Positions 22,606-34,728 are shown, numbered from the stretch's first letter. The stretch is 64,000 bases of DNA from Hyaloscypha bicolor E (GCF_002865645.1 NW_020194685.1:1254807-1318806), one strand, 5' to 3'. Notes: generated from the sequence alone by a model not told the origin. Numbers and translations: made by a program.

Positions 22606-22972
22606 GAAGGGGTAAGGGTCACGTGAACTCTCGCTTACACTCAACTGAGAAAAGGGGTTCCTTCGACTGAGTTTCAATGTCCCAGATGCAAGTTGGACAA
22701 TCATCTCGGAGAGAGGGTTTCGATGTTCCAGCATTTGGAGCAAATTTGAAGTGACTAGGCTTTGAATGTAGTAATACTTTTGAGAACATTCGGAGGCGAA
22801 GTATTTGAGAAATCCAACTTGACTTCGAACATTGAAAATCAGTGCCTCGTTATTGTCAACAGCTAGAGAGGTGCTCAATAAACTTGATCGCATTTAACAC
22901 TTGAAATAGAAATATTTTCGTACAAATACAAGGGTATTTCTCAACTTCTCAACGAGCGTTCTTCAAATAAAC

Positions 22973-25465
22973 TCAAACCTTCTCACCACCATCAACACTC
23001 TCACCGTTCTGGAGCGTGTGCGTGGCAATCCTCGGAGACTCTCCTGACTCTCCCTTAGACGGATGCGCAAACTTAGGATCCTCAGCGTTCTCAATTTCAG
23101 CCTCGTTCCTGTCGGCAATATCGCCAGCCAGGGATTCAGTCTCTTCATTGATGTCTTCTTCTGGGAGCAGCAGATTCAGTGCTACGGCGATGAAGGCGGT
23201 GACAGCGAATCCTAGGACGAATTAGCTATGTAAAACCAAGATATATCGAAGATGCTTACCAGTTTCCAGAACAAGGACAATAGCATCGAAGAAGCCTGCC
23301 TTCGCCTTGTTCCCACCGGTGTAGGTACTATCAACGAATTAGTAACATATTTCTTTAGGGAGGAGAGGGCCGGGAGCGAGCGGGAGCATGAAGCATCCTC
23401 CCGACCAATGAGGTAAGGAGCTCTGGATATGGGACACAGAAATAGGTTGCTTACAAAACATATGAAAACCAATTGGGCACTAAGATCGCGCCGAAGCCGA
23501 GGGACATCGCGGAAGTGAGGATGAAACGCGTGCGTCTAGTGAAGGGTACGGTGGCGATAATTCTGATACCAGAGATCGCGACGGAGGCAAACAGGAAGGT
23601 CGTCATGCCGCCGAGGACCGCGGATGGGATGGACGTCAAGGCAGCCGCGAACTTCGAGAATAAGCCCATGATAATCAGGAAGAAGCATGCAGCGTATCCG
23701 GCCTTACGGTTTGCGCATCGGGTGAGGGCGATGACACCGTTGTTCTGGGCAAAAGTAGACATCGGGGTGATGGTGCAGAGGCCTGCAAGCATGCCGTTGA
23801 TGCCGTCTGCCAAGATACCACCTTGGATTCTCGAGTCGAAGAGCTTACCCTCCACCTGGAGTCTTGAAACATCGCAAGTAGCTGTGATGTCACCAATGGC
23901 TTCCATCATCAGGATAAGGTAAACGGCCATTAAAGGCAGGATGAGGGGTCCGTAGACGGAGAGTGGGAATGTGTGTACCCAAATGAAGGATGCGACGGGC
24001 GCGGCATCGATACCACTTCGATCAAAATAGCCACATGCTGCCGCGATGATACAACCAACCAGTAGGCCCAAAATAACGCTCACTGGGACACTGTTAGCTC
24101 TGCTCCTAAGCGGCAACTGGAAATAACTTACATGACTTCATAATCGGAGCACCAAATCTCTCGAACAGAATAATGGAGACGAAGACCGAGAATCCAAGAC
24201 CGATGAACTCAGCGCTTCCCCATGGCAGAGGATGAGGGGCAAAGTTCGTCGGGCAGTTCTGGAAGATGCCAGTCTCAGGTCTCCCAAAACAGCTTCCTGC
24301 TCCTCCGGCCCAATCCTGGAGACCGCTCTGGATCAAGGAGACACCAATAAGGGTGACGGTTGGACCTGTGACGATGGGTGGGAAGAGCTTCTTTAAGAGA
24401 GCGGGCGTCATAAACGAAAGCCCGATCTCTAGCAATGCGCAGAGAGAAGCTGTGCCGAGAATAGCGCCGTATCCTTCCTAGAATTGAAATCAGTATTGCT
24501 CACTCCTCAAAGCTTAGGTGGCTTACAGGGCAAGGAAGCTTGGTGCCATCAGCTGCAGTGGGGCACATTCCATTACCGTACATTCTGAATTGGCGTTAGC
24601 TTGCATCGGCTACAAGGAATTCAAAAGAAACGTACTGTGCCAATCCCTTGGTCGCAACAGGAATGATAGCGAAAGAGGTCCCTACCACAGAGCTGTTTGC
24701 ATGTCAGTGGGTAGCTCCCAATTTCGTCTCGAAGGATTCTTACATAAGACCAGTCCCAATATAGTACGGAGTCTTGTAAAGGTGGAAGCGAGTAACTTGG
24801 ATGGCCGAGAGGATACCGCAGACAACTGGATGGCTGTTAGTATCTCATTGTACAGGGGAGTCTTCAGACAATCAGCAACTTACTCAACGAGGTTGAGACG
24901 AGATATTGTTCCGTAGTTGCATCAAAGTTTGCGGACCCGGAGATGATAATTGGAGGAGTAATGATACCAGCCAACATAGCAAGAGCTAATTGGGAGTCAG
25001 CGGGCTGTTGTCTTAAAACACCTGGCAAGGAGTCGCAGGGAAGGCGGGCACGGAGAGGGCTCTGCTAAGCGAAACACCGCCGCAAACAGTAACAGAGAAA
25101 AATACACTAACCATGCTGGAACCCAAGCAGAAGAGCCAAGACCACTGGCATGCGATCCTGAAGACCAAAGAAAGGAGCTGTTCTCTTCGGCTTGCTCATG
25201 AAGGGAATATTCGGCGTGAATAAGAATGCTGCAGCAATTGATTATTAGCCACAACCCCGCATTCCCAATTGCGCGGGAGCTCACCATAATCATAGTCCCC
25301 AACAAGACCATCCTTGGTGGTGAAAGCTTTGAAGATGTGAGAGATGTGCTCGCCAAAGGACCGCTTGGGGGAAGCTTCGTTTGGGGGGATGATCATATCT
25401 GGCCCATCGTGTGGGCCTTGGTCAATGGTAACAGCCATTTCGGTGTAGAATTCGACTTCAGTCAA
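22973..25465 (-). CDS. Purine/xanthine permease of the NCS2 (NAT) family, UapA/UapC-like
   Basis: A multi-exon gene starting at ATG 25465 and ending TGA at 22973, about 590 residues. The hydrophilic N-terminus leads into LLLGFQHALAM, then about 12-14 membrane segments. The nucleobase-ascorbate transporter signature QNNGVIALTRCANRKAGY is present (about 23740) and matches the UapA-type motif that sets uric acid/xanthine specificity. Upstream TPMSTFAQ and downstream SIPSAVLGGM segments also match. The last exons are separated by an introner-like intron (23454-23328), after which a short exon and the cytosolic tail (LLLPEEDINEE..) follow. The reading frame looks intact. It probably imports uric acid/xanthine as a nitrogen source. 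GATA motifs occur upstream. Confidence 0.93.
23328..23454 (-). repeat. Introner-like element copy 2 (intron of the NCS2 permease)
   Basis: This 127-bp intron starts GTAAGCAACCTATTTCTG and ends TTACTAATTCGTTGATAG. It is about 80% identical to the APC-permease intron from donor to acceptor. It splits the codons of SYVF and TYTGGN in frame. Most differences from copy 1 are transitions. Confidence 0.85.
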
Positions 25466-25549
25466 AGACGAAGAAGCACTTTTAAGAGTTGGGTGGCACC
25501 TTCGTCAGCTCAAGCTCAGTAGAGTGTATATGCCAATGCCAATGGGCTG

Positions 25550-25590
25550 CTTGTAACTGTTGTTGTTGCTGCTGTTGTTGCTGCTGTGAC
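25550..25590. repeat. Short TGT/TGC triplet tract in the permease leader
   Basis: An imperfect run of TGT and TGC triplets lies about 85-125 bp upstream of the permease ATG. It is probably 5' leader sequence. No function is assigned. Confidence 0.5.
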
Positions 25591-25711
25591 ACACAACCCC
25601 AACGCAACTGGGCGTCTCAAGATATATACACGCGACGTTTCGACCGAAGCAGCGGCATCCATCTGGACCGTCGTAGGCCAGGCTCAACCAGCACCATTGC
25701 TTTTCCGCTCG

Positions 25712-25903
25712 CGATAAAAAGCCTTTCTTTCCTCGAGTGAGCCCAGAGATCTCACGCTTCGTGACGTCGGCGCCAGCCGTCCTGCGACGGCCCCGCTTGA
25801 GATGCAGCCGGAGCACCAATCACCGCGAGCGGAGACAAACTTCCTTGGTTCGAAAGTCCAATCCGACCACTGACGGGAAATTGTCTTATCGTGTGTGTTA
25901 TCG
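25712..25903. promoter_or_regulatory. Cluster of HGATAR (AreA-type) sites upstream of the purine permease
   Basis: CGATAA occurs at 25712-25717 on the plus strand and twice on the minus strand at 25886-25891 and 25898-25903, the pair 12 bp apart. They lie 250-440 bp upstream of the permease ATG (25465). Nitrogen-regulated purine transporters in ascomycetes are controlled by GATA factors, so these are plausible AreA sites. The motif is short and could occur by chance. Confidence 0.4.
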
Positions 25904-26645
25904 GGTGGGCCGCGGGCTGCCCCCGCTGATCCAGATCCGCTCCGCTGCAAATCGTGGCCTCTCATTTTGGGGGAGGGGGAGGGGTCAGGTCGGGTCGGGC
26001 CCGAGATGAGCTGTACAGACAGGCAGATCGAGAGTGAGATCTGAAGCAGAGCTTAAACTGGAAGCGTGCCGAGGCCGGTCACGAGGGGATCCGGCCGCCT
26101 CCGACGACGGAACAAAGATTTGCCCTGAACTTTTCTTCTCTTTTCTCTCTCTTTTCTTTCTCTTGTGGGGCAGATTTGCTGTCTAATTGATATCACGTGT
26201 GGCGAATACACTCCTGCCTTTACCTTCATACGCCGAACTGTCGCGTGGGCTTCAAGCAAGCAGAAACAGAGTTGAGACACCCAGACATCGATAGCCATCT
26301 GATCTGGGAGATTTGATGAACCAATCAAGCGCAACTATCTCATTGTATCCAGTTCCGTCCCGTAGATTGGAGGTTGTGCTTTTAAGATACGATTGCACTT
26401 GCAATTCTGGTTGACATCGAAGCTGACGATCCGAGACAACGACCAACATCATTGACTGATGGTGATAAATTTTAGTCCATCAACTCCTCAAGCTCCATTT
26501 TGTGCTGATAACGCGTCAACTGGTGTAATGTACAACTGGAGCAGAGCCCCATATATCCCAGAAACCCTCCGGTGGTGTCTCACTGTCGCCAGATGAAGCA
26601 CACCCCTATTAGTCCTTCTCAGATGTAGAAATGATGCCCCCCCCC

Positions 26646-28835
26646 CTATCCTGCGGCCGTAGTTTTAACAACAAGTTCCTCGTTATGCGTGTCGGTCATT
26701 AATTCGTCATCTAAATTCGCTGTTGGGATCTCGAAATGAGAATGCGCGCTGCCAACGCCTGCTAAGTCTGCATGGTATGCTGTCGATGGTTCAACTGCCG
26801 CTGCTGTGTCTCGCGGTCCATCAGATGCTGATATGGCCTGTGGTTCCATATTATGCTGTGTAATGTTCTGTGTGCGGTCTTCCTTCGTCTCCACGGTTGA
26901 AAGTTTTACTTCATCCGCAGCTGTATCGCGAGAAATATCCACTAAATCGGATCCTGAATTTGATATGGGTAATGGGATCTCTGCAGGAATAATCTGGTAT
27001 CTCACGGGCGCAGGGCGAGATCTGCCACGCCTGGGAAAGTAATCCTCCTCGCCGGATGTGTCAGTGATCGCATAATCATACACATCGAAAGGCTTTCCAC
27101 CGGGCCCCTGCCACTCCAGCGTCCTTGGAGTATCCAATTCTTCATGATTGGGAAGGTGCTTCTCCTCTGGGTAGCATGCATCAACCACAACTGGTATTGA
27201 GCGTCCAGAAGAATGGTACTCCTCGACATCTGGAAACAAAGTGAGGAGGGCCGAGGCTTGCGATCGACACCTTGGATCATGGTTCAGACAACGATGGCAT
27301 AAATCCGAGTAATAGTCTGGTATTTCTGCTGGAAAGCTGTCCAGGCTCAAGGGCCGATGGTTCTCTGGTTCGTCTTGTTGGGTAGCTAAAGCGTACAAAA
27401 CCATGCCCAACTGATACAAATCCGACTTGACCCCTATGTACATGGAGATTCGTTGGTTACTGTCAATGAGTGCAGCAACCTCTGGGGGTTCCCAACCGAC
27501 GGGGCATCCTCGCCTGTTGATGTCGATAATTTTTGCGTTGTCGTTCGAATCAATGACGATGTTGGAGAGTGTAAAATCACCCTGAACGAAGCCAGCCTCA
27601 TGGATTTCTGCAAGTCCTTGGACAATCTCTTTGGCCCATCTTTCGCGGCGGCGCCAGGGAATTTTTCCTTCTCCATCGTAGATAACGTCAATTAATGCTC
27701 CTTGTTCTGCGAAGCTGATGAGAAGGCCCTTCACAACTTCGCCCTTGGTGTCAAGAACAACGCCACCAAATTGGATCACACTATGGGAGCCAGATAACTG
27801 ATGTAGTGCGTTGATCTCGTACAGGAACTCGTCTACCGTGTCAGGTCCAGGAATTTCTTTCTTGATGAACGCCTCACCATCAACTGTGACTTTGTAGACG
27901 AAACCAGAGAGATGCGAGTCAAAAACAACCTCATCCTCACGGACTCTTCGACAGTTGAGATGATTGATAGCTTTAACCGGAGGGTACGGGATGATCTCTG
28001 AAAGATCCTCAACCACGTGAACATGAAGTCTCTCATTTTCAGTCTGCAACTTCAGATTTGTGACCGTATCGTAAAATTGGATATCTGGAAGTGATTCGCG
28101 AATCGCCTCATATATGCGGGCACTTTTGTCACGCTGGAATTTTGTGCGTAGCAGCTCTTCTTCCAGTGATCCTTCAGGAGCGTTTCGGTAGTCCAGAGAA
28201 AGAGTTACACGCCTCCAATGAGTCGGTGTTTCTGCGAAGGTCACAAAAAACTTCTCCCTCTTCGACTTGTCCCTGAAGTGCATGCTGAGGTTCAAGATCC
28301 ACCTCTTTTCCAGCTCCTCGAGAATCATCTCATCAAATGCCTCGGTCGAAATCGACTGCGTGTCGATATTCGAAGCCTCATTCCGAATATCCACAAATTC
28401 CTTCGCCTCATCTTGTGTTTGTGGTGTGTGTATATCGCTCCTCCCTAGCACGCTCTCGATAGTCTCCGTCGTTTCCAAGAACTCGGGGGCGCTCAACCTT
28501 GGTTGCGCCATCACCGCCGCCGCTGAGTTTCGGCACGAGTTAGAGATTCGACGTCGGTCCACTGATAGTGTTCGTCGTTCATCAGGAAGTGGCTGGTTCG
28601 GTTCCAGTCTATCTCGAAGTTCTGATTGTTGTCTCTTGAACGTGGGTGCGCGAGGCAGCTCTGGCACGACCTTTCTAGAGAGGCGGCGGACAATGCCAGC
28701 CTGTTGTTCATCCTCCGGTGGTGGTGCAGGAGGGTTTGCATTCGCATCAGTTTTCCCCAACAGCCTTTTCCAAGACCATGATGTTCTGTGTTCGATAGAT
28801 GGGCTTCTTGCATGCGCTTTCTCAGCTTGAGCCAT
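26646..28835 (-). CDS. Atypical protein kinase-like protein
   Basis: One uninterrupted frame of 729 residues from ATG 28835; the frame is open further upstream but has no earlier ATG. The first 280 residues are low-complexity and basic, then a helical region. A kinase fold follows at about 330-590: the VAIK-like lysine in EAFIKKE, GLAEIHEAGFVQGD in place of HRD (the Asp is kept, His-Arg are Gln-Gly), the catalytic-loop Asn in LSNIVI, IIDIN in place of DFG, and WEPPEVAALI as the APE equivalent. Key catalytic Lys, Asp, Asn and Mg-binding Asp survive, so it may still bind ATP. The C-terminus is disordered. Fungi have many such kinase-like proteins of unknown role. Confidence 0.75.
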   Translation of the reverse strand: MAQAEKAHARSPSIEHRTSWSWKRLLGKTDANANPPAPPPEDEQQAGIVRRLSRKVVPELPRAPTFKRQQSELRDRLEPNQPLPDERRTLSVDRRRISNSCRNSAAAVMAQPRLSAPEFLETTETIESVLGRSDIHTPQTQDEAKEFVDIRNEASNIDTQSISTEAFDEMILEELEKRWILNLSMHFRDKSKREKFFVTFAETPTHWRRVTLSLDYRNAPEGSLEEELLRTKFQRDKSARIYEAIRESLPDIQFYDTVTNLKLQTENERLHVHVVEDLSEIIPYPPVKAINHLNCRRVREDEVVFDSHLSGFVYKVTVDGEAFIKKEIPGPDTVDEFLYEINALHQLSGSHSVIQFGGVVLDTKGEVVKGLLISFAEQGALIDVIYDGEGKIPWRRRERWAKEIVQGLAEIHEAGFVQGDFTLSNIVIDSNDNAKIIDINRRGCPVGWEPPEVAALIDSNQRISMYIGVKSDLYQLGMVLYALATQQDEPENHRPLSLDSFPAEIPDYYSDLCHRCLNHDPRCRSQASALLTLFPDVEEYHSSGRSIPVVVDACYPEEKHLPNHEELDTPRTLEWQGPGGKPFDVYDYAITDTSGEEDYFPRRGRSRPAPVRYQIIPAEIPLPISNSGSDLVDISRDTAADEVKLSTVETKEDRTQNITQHNMEPQAISASDGPRDTAAAVEPSTAYHADLAGVGSAHSHFEIPTANLDDELMTDTHNEELVVKTTAAG

Positions 28836-30389
28836 TGCGTTTGTCAGGATGATCCTAGGACCCCACCGTGGATCGTCAGCAACCTCACAATGGTGGAATG
28901 CAGCTTGCGGGGAGAATGTACATACAACGTCAACTATCCACTGCGTTGGGATTTCTTGCGGAGAACAAACACCGCCCACAAGTCGGATGGCTGGTCGTGC
29001 TTGAGGACATGTATTACGCAGCGTGGTTTTGAGAGAGCAATGGCACTCTCTGACTATAAGAGAAGCGTGTCATTGCATTGGTGCCCTACGCGTCTGGGGG
29101 TTTGTTTGTATAAGGCGGACGTGGTGAACAGCCCTGAGGGAGTAAATGTGGAGGCTGTAGGTGAGGTTTGGAAAAAGGTCGTGCTCAGCCACATCGAATT
29201 GCTGCGCTGGCATTTCCGCCTCACTTCTCTAAGTGGTTAATGGCTTCTCAGAAACGTGTGACAGATCAGTGCGTGCATTGCAGTTAGAAATGGCCCGAAG
29301 CCGTCTCTGTCACCGTTCGGCAGCTTGGATGCCAGAAAGTTGTAAATTGCTAACAACCAATCACGGCGCGAGAAAAGCTTTTATCCAGAACCAGCTCTTG
29401 CCTGTCATGCTAATTTTCATCCCATGTCGGCCAAACAGCACATCGTCTACATGATCTCCTTCCGCAAAGTACCTTGTGGACACCCGCAAAGCAAGCAATT
29501 TCACGCCCATAAGAAGTACTCATTAGCAAAATTGGGGGTGGCAGGCAAACGACGTGGGCTTCCGTGGGGAGCGGGGACCCCCAAGGTACATTGGTAACAT
29601 CCCTTGGGCGCCGCTGTGTGGATAGTTGCACCTGTTTCCGGTTCGAAGAACCGCTCTGCAAGATCCATGTGACATTTTGTCTCGTGCCGGGGCATGCGTC
29701 GGGCAGCAAGAAGGCAGGCGCTTTGGGTAGTGGTGAGGCTAGTTATTGATGTATGGTTCTTGGACGCTGGGCTCGATGTTCCACGTCAGACCCTCTCCAT
29801 GGGAGAGAGCGAGTCGGCTGTTAAGTCGAGCCTTCCGCATACGAGTCTCCTCAAATCTACCAATGCCCTATGCAGGAGTGCATGCATTGGAAGGCTCGGC
29901 TCGTTCACTGGTTCGAAAGGGGTTGCAGGCGGCCTTTTCTGCAACCTGCGTGGAACTTGCATACGCCTTGCAAAGTTTAGTGGTTGTCGAGTTGTCGCGA
30001 AATCTACTGACATGCGACCCTAATCCAGAGTTAGGTTTAGCTACAGGAGGAGGGCTGGGGCCTTGATCACGCCTTGATCACTAGATGGTAGCATTTGTTA
30101 GGGAAATTTTCTGATGGTTCGTTCGTTTGCGGAGAGGGATGGGCGAGTAACGGCCTTGCCCACTCTTAGGTTGGCAGATATTTCTACATTGGCTAATTTA
30201 CATTATCTACTGCATAATGTCGCGTGGATGTCTATCTAGATGCTGCGGAGAGGAGATATCTCTTCTGTCGTCATTCGACGCACTCGAAACGCCGATGTAT
30301 GCGCCCCCTTTTACCCCACGTGCACCATATGCTCTCCGTATGAGTCCGAACATCCACTCAATGAACAAGGTATCTACAGTGTGAGCTGT
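28836..30389. other. Intergenic region between kinase-like gene and Lon
   Basis: About 1.5 kb. Short overlapping frames on both strands show no family resemblance. A 10-bp inverted repeat (CGAGCCTTCC at about 29837 and its complement near 29888) is present. It holds the kinase-gene promoter and the 3' flank of Lon. Confidence 0.5.
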
Positions 30390-33300
30390 TCAATCGTCGT
30401 CCTCGCCCTCTTTTTCTTTCTTTGGTTTCGTGAGTTGTTCCTTCCATAGGTTGTTGGCTACGTCCTTGTCCAGATTTGGAAACACCAAATCGAACACATC
30501 AGAAAACCATTTTACTGGGTGTCCTTCGATGCCCTCTTTTATGTTCTTGTGACAGGTTAGTCTCATATTATCCAAAACTTGAGGGACAGAGATCTACATA
30601 CGTCTGGTAGTTCAAGCCAGTCTGACATGTTGTCGTCTGGGAAGATGATCATCTTTGATCCCGCGCGTCGAGCGGCAACAGTCTTTTCACGAAGACCCCC
30701 AATTCTCAAAACCTTACCAGTAACCGTCAACTCACCAGTCATTGCGATGGTTGGATCTAGTGGCTTGTCCAAAGCCAGCGAGAGCAAAGAGGTCGCCATT
30801 GTAATGCCGGCGGATGGTCCGTCTTTCTGGACTGCTCCTTCGGGGCAGTGAAGGTGCAATTTAGCTTTATCGAAGAAATGGTTCTCGGGGAACTGTTTGG
30901 CCATCACCGACTTCGCGAATGAATAGGCAATACTTGTCGACTCCTTCATAACCGATTTCAAATTCCCCGTCGTCGTTAAACCAGCACGGGAGTCAGAAGT
31001 CAAAGCGCTTTCCAAAATAGACTCAACATAGAGAGCAGCTCCGCCCATCTGCGTCCAAGCAAGACCCATTGCTACTCCTGGCGGCGTTACATCATACAGG
31101 CGATCAGATGTAAATACTGGAGGACCGACATAATCCTTCAGGTTATCCTGATCGATGGTAACATGGACCGTATCTGGGACATGAAGACTGACTCTCGGGG
31201 TTTCAGTAGTTTCCTTCTCGATATTCTCTGGCGTCTCCTTAACATCGGTCTCATCCTTCTTCGATTCCTCCATTGCCGCTTTGCCTTCTTCAGTCAAAGC
31301 CTCTTCTTCGGGGAGAACAGATTCGCCAAGGTCTTGCACAATTTTCAGTGCCGACTTGCGATACACCTTTTCAATCTGCTTCTTCAAATTTCGAACTCCA
31401 GATTCTCGACAATAGGACTTGATCAGCTCCTTAATAGCTTCCATAGTAAGATTGACATCGACGTCCTTCAGACCTGCCAATTCTTTTGCAGCAGGTCCAA
31501 GATACCTTTCGGCAATCGCCATCTTCTCATCAGCGACATAACCAGAGAGCTCGATCATCTCCATTCGATCGAGGAGTGGTCGAGGGATTGTATCAGTCAT
31601 GTTTGCCGTACAGACGAAGAGGACCTTGGAGAGATCGACGGGCACGTCGAGATAATGGTCCAAGAACGAGTTGTTCTGCTCGGGATCAAGCAGCTCCAAC
31701 AGTGCCGACGCTGGGTCGCCTTGATGTCCCCTACCAATTTTATCGATCTCATCAATCAATATCAATGGATTCTCAGTCTGGCACTTCTTCAACGCTTGAA
31801 TGATTCGACCGGGTAAGGCCCCGACGTATGTTCTTCGGTGGCCCTTGATCTCGGCAACATCTGTGAGACCTCCAACACTGAATCTGTAGTACTGCCTGTT
31901 GAGCGCCCTGGCAATACTCTTTCCAATACTCGTTTTGCCGACACCAGGTGGGCCAACAAAACATAATATTTTGCCCTCGACTGTCCCTCGCAGCTTTCCC
32001 ACCGCGATGAATTCCAGTATACGATCTTTGACATCCTTTAGTCCGTAGTGATCTTCCTCCAAAACAGTCATGGCGTTATTGATTCCGAAATTCTCTGCGC
32101 TTCTTTGGCCCCATGGGATTTGCGTTAACCAATCCAGATAATTTCTCGTCACATTGAACTCCGAGGCGGCAGGTTCTAGATGCGCCAGCTTGTTAAGTTC
32201 ATCATCGAAAACTTTCTTAACTGCCTCTGGCATGGCCAGTTTCAAGCTCTTTTCTCTGAACTTTTCAACCAGCTTATCTTTGCCGTCAGATTCAATACCG
32301 AGCTCTCTGCGGATTCCTTTCATTTGTTCCATCAAGAAGTATTCTCGTTGACGTTTTTGGATGGATCTCTCGACATCCTTGGAGATTTTCGATTGGAGCT
32401 GAGCATTCATAAGCTCCTTCTTTAGGACGACCAAGGCTTTCTGTAATCTCTCTTCAACATTCAATGTCTCCAGGATGTCTTGAAGCTCAGGGACTTCTCC
32501 AGCAGAGACCGCTGCAGCAAAATCGGCAAGTTTTGCTGGCTCTTGCATGACGTTGCCAGCAGACTGGCTCATCGAGAAGGTCGAGATCTGGTCTCGGAAC
32601 AAGCTGTTGAGGCTTGCAACTTCCTTGAAGACGTTGACAATCTCGTTGGTGACAGCTCGAATAATGGGGCTTTTGGGATCATGAGGTTCTTCGACAAGGT
32701 TCTCCACCTTGACGAGACTGATGGGAGAATTCCGCAAGAACGCTGTTGGCTCCCATGGCGGTGTTGTTTCTGTTGACTTTTGCTGCACTGCACCCTCCTC
32801 AAAACTGGCAACCACATCACCCTTCTTTTCTTCTGGCTTCGGTGGAATCACATCGGGCACTACTGCAGGATCCGCAGGATCCGCAGGAGTATCTGGCTTC
32901 TTGACATCGGCACTGGCAGGACTGATGAGAGCAGACATTTTTATCCGCCGGTGAGGATATAAAACAGCTGTGAGGGCGTTTTCGTCGCCGTGAACAGGAA
33001 ATGCGCTGGTAATCTGAGCAAAAACACCAACATCATGAACATCGTCCATGTTCTCGATTATATCTCCATCCGCATTCTCGTCTTTGAACAGAAAAGCTCC
33101 GATGTATGGCTGCCCCCTCTTGATCATCTCTTGTATGGCAGCAACTACATTGTGATCCCGAACCGTAACTGCTTTATAAAACCCAGGGAAGAGAGGTCGT
33201 TTTGTAATTGGGATTGCCATGACCTGAGGGTAAACGTCCGGAACGGTAGCCTTCTGCAAAGCTTTTTCAATAGACGGTTTGCGTCCCTTCTTCCCCCCAT

Positions 33301-33730
33301 CACCGCTGCCAGAATCACCTGCACCTCCCGAGGATGCACTGCTACCTCGGCCGTCGACGGGCTTTCCAGATGAAGCATTGCCACTCGCGGGCGATGACTC
33401 GGGGCTTTTGCTCTTGCTCTCTACCACGGCCTCTTCACTCTTTTCCTTGACGTTCTCAGCTTTGTCTTTTGCATTTTCCTCCGAGTTTTCCTCTGCTGCA
33501 TCTTTCGGACTCTTTATGGCTTCTTTCCGGCGGGCAGGGGACGTGGAAAACTTCGAGCTACCGGGTATCGCGTGTGCAGGAAGATAGGGTCGCAAACATG
33601 GTGACGTGCTCGCAGAAAGCTGAAATCGTCTCGAAGTACTATAGAGTCTGCTGGTAGTATTCGAGCTTTGTCTAAGAGAACTTCGGGATGTGTTTCGGAG
33701 CGCAATTCGTAGATTCTGACCGTATAACAT
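30390..33730 (-). CDS. PIM1: Mitochondrial Lon protease (Pim1 homologue)
   Basis: Two exons (33730-30602, 30545-30390) encode 1094 residues, the size of fungal mitochondrial Lon. The first about 60 residues are rich in Arg, Ser and Thr with almost no acids, a matrix targeting signal; the ATG at 33730 is the first in frame. The LON N-terminal domain begins near KRPLFPGFYKAV. The AAA+ module has Walker A GPPGVGKTS and Walker B LILIDEIDK. The C-terminal S16 protease domain has the catalytic Ser in KDGPSAGITM and the partner Lys in GKVLRIGGLREKT. It degrades misfolded and oxidised matrix proteins and binds mitochondrial DNA in yeast. Acid-rich inserts occur before and after the ATPase. The gene is intact. 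Confidence 0.96.
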
Positions 33731-34346
33731 CTTCGAGGAATAAGGACTGAGGCGTGAAGTCCTTTGAAATGGAATACACTTCTTTGGCAGGAGTCTTTGG
33801 ATGTATGCCGAATCCAATCCGACGCCCAAAATGAAAGGAGAGCTATAATGTACTAGAAACTCAATTCGGGGGCGGCAGGAAGAAAAGGCACCAACGTTTG
33901 CGCACTCTCATTTATTTGGTGATCATGATGCTTTCAAATCCGGGGCGGATTTTCTTATCGCCGACGTTGATTCCTTGTTTATGGGGCCAAACAAGCCCCT
34001 TTCTTGATTATCACGTGGAAAAGCTTTGCGGTGTTCGCAAAGGTCATTGATTGTTCTTTTTCAGAGTCGGACATTTCGGGATACGGTGTGTGTATTCTAG
34101 AAAACTCGCGAGCGGTCACCTTTTATATCCTAGAGAATTGTGAATCTTCATTGAATGTGTTGACCGCAATCGTTCCGTTTCCCAACCAATCCCCTATTTT
34201 TAAGCGGCCGAAGTCAGGATTTCAGTTGCAAGCGTCACAAGTAACTTCCAAGGGATTTGTCTTATCATTCCATTACTGAAACTACACTTTCTAAATCAGC
34301 CCCGAAACAAACCTTTGCTCCACTTCGTTGGCCGGTTGCAAAATCA
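33731..34346 (-). promoter_or_regulatory. Lon promoter region with heat-shock-element-like sites
   Basis: The 616 bp between Lon and the 3' end of the Bro1 gene contain TTCTAGAA at 34095-34102 and GAATCTTC at 34142-34149. Both are perfect two-unit arrangements of the heat-shock element (nGAAn in alternating orientation). Strong HSEs need three units, so this is suggestive only. Confidence 0.35.
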
Positions 34347-34728
34347 TCATTTCCATGCGTTAAGCCCAGCCCAAGGGTCACCCGAACTTTGCTGCGGACC
34401 ACCCCTTTGCTGTGCAGCCGGATTTCCATATCCGTATTCACCAAGACCAACTGCCGGGGTGGGACCAGATTGCGGGAATGTCTGTTGAGGGCCAAGAGGT
34501 GGTGGTCCAGGAGGGGGTGGTGGAGGCACATAACCATGAGGTACGAATTGCTGGTTGATCGGTGTGTGTTGCATTGGCCGGCTGTAACCAATCTGGCTCT
34601 GCGAGAATGACGTCTGGGTTGGAGGAGGAGAGACGGGTGGATATGTGCCGGGATTGTAACTTTGCGCTGGAGCTAATGGCGCTGGTTTATGACTTGAAAA
34701 TGGTTCTGGTCGATTTTGCTGCTGCTGC

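Noticed and set aside
22588..22893. Open minus-strand frame of about 100 codons next to the purine permease
   Set aside because: No family resemblance, no promoter or splice support, and next to a decayed gene.
29837..29898. 10-bp inverted repeat as a possible element end
   Set aside because: No target duplication and too short to distinguish from chance.
29410..30066. Several overlapping frames in the gap before Lon
   Set aside because: Conflicting frames on both strands with random composition.
30601..30604. Apparent early end of the long Lon frame
   Set aside because: A 56-bp intron with normal ends joins the last 52 codons; the gene is complete.
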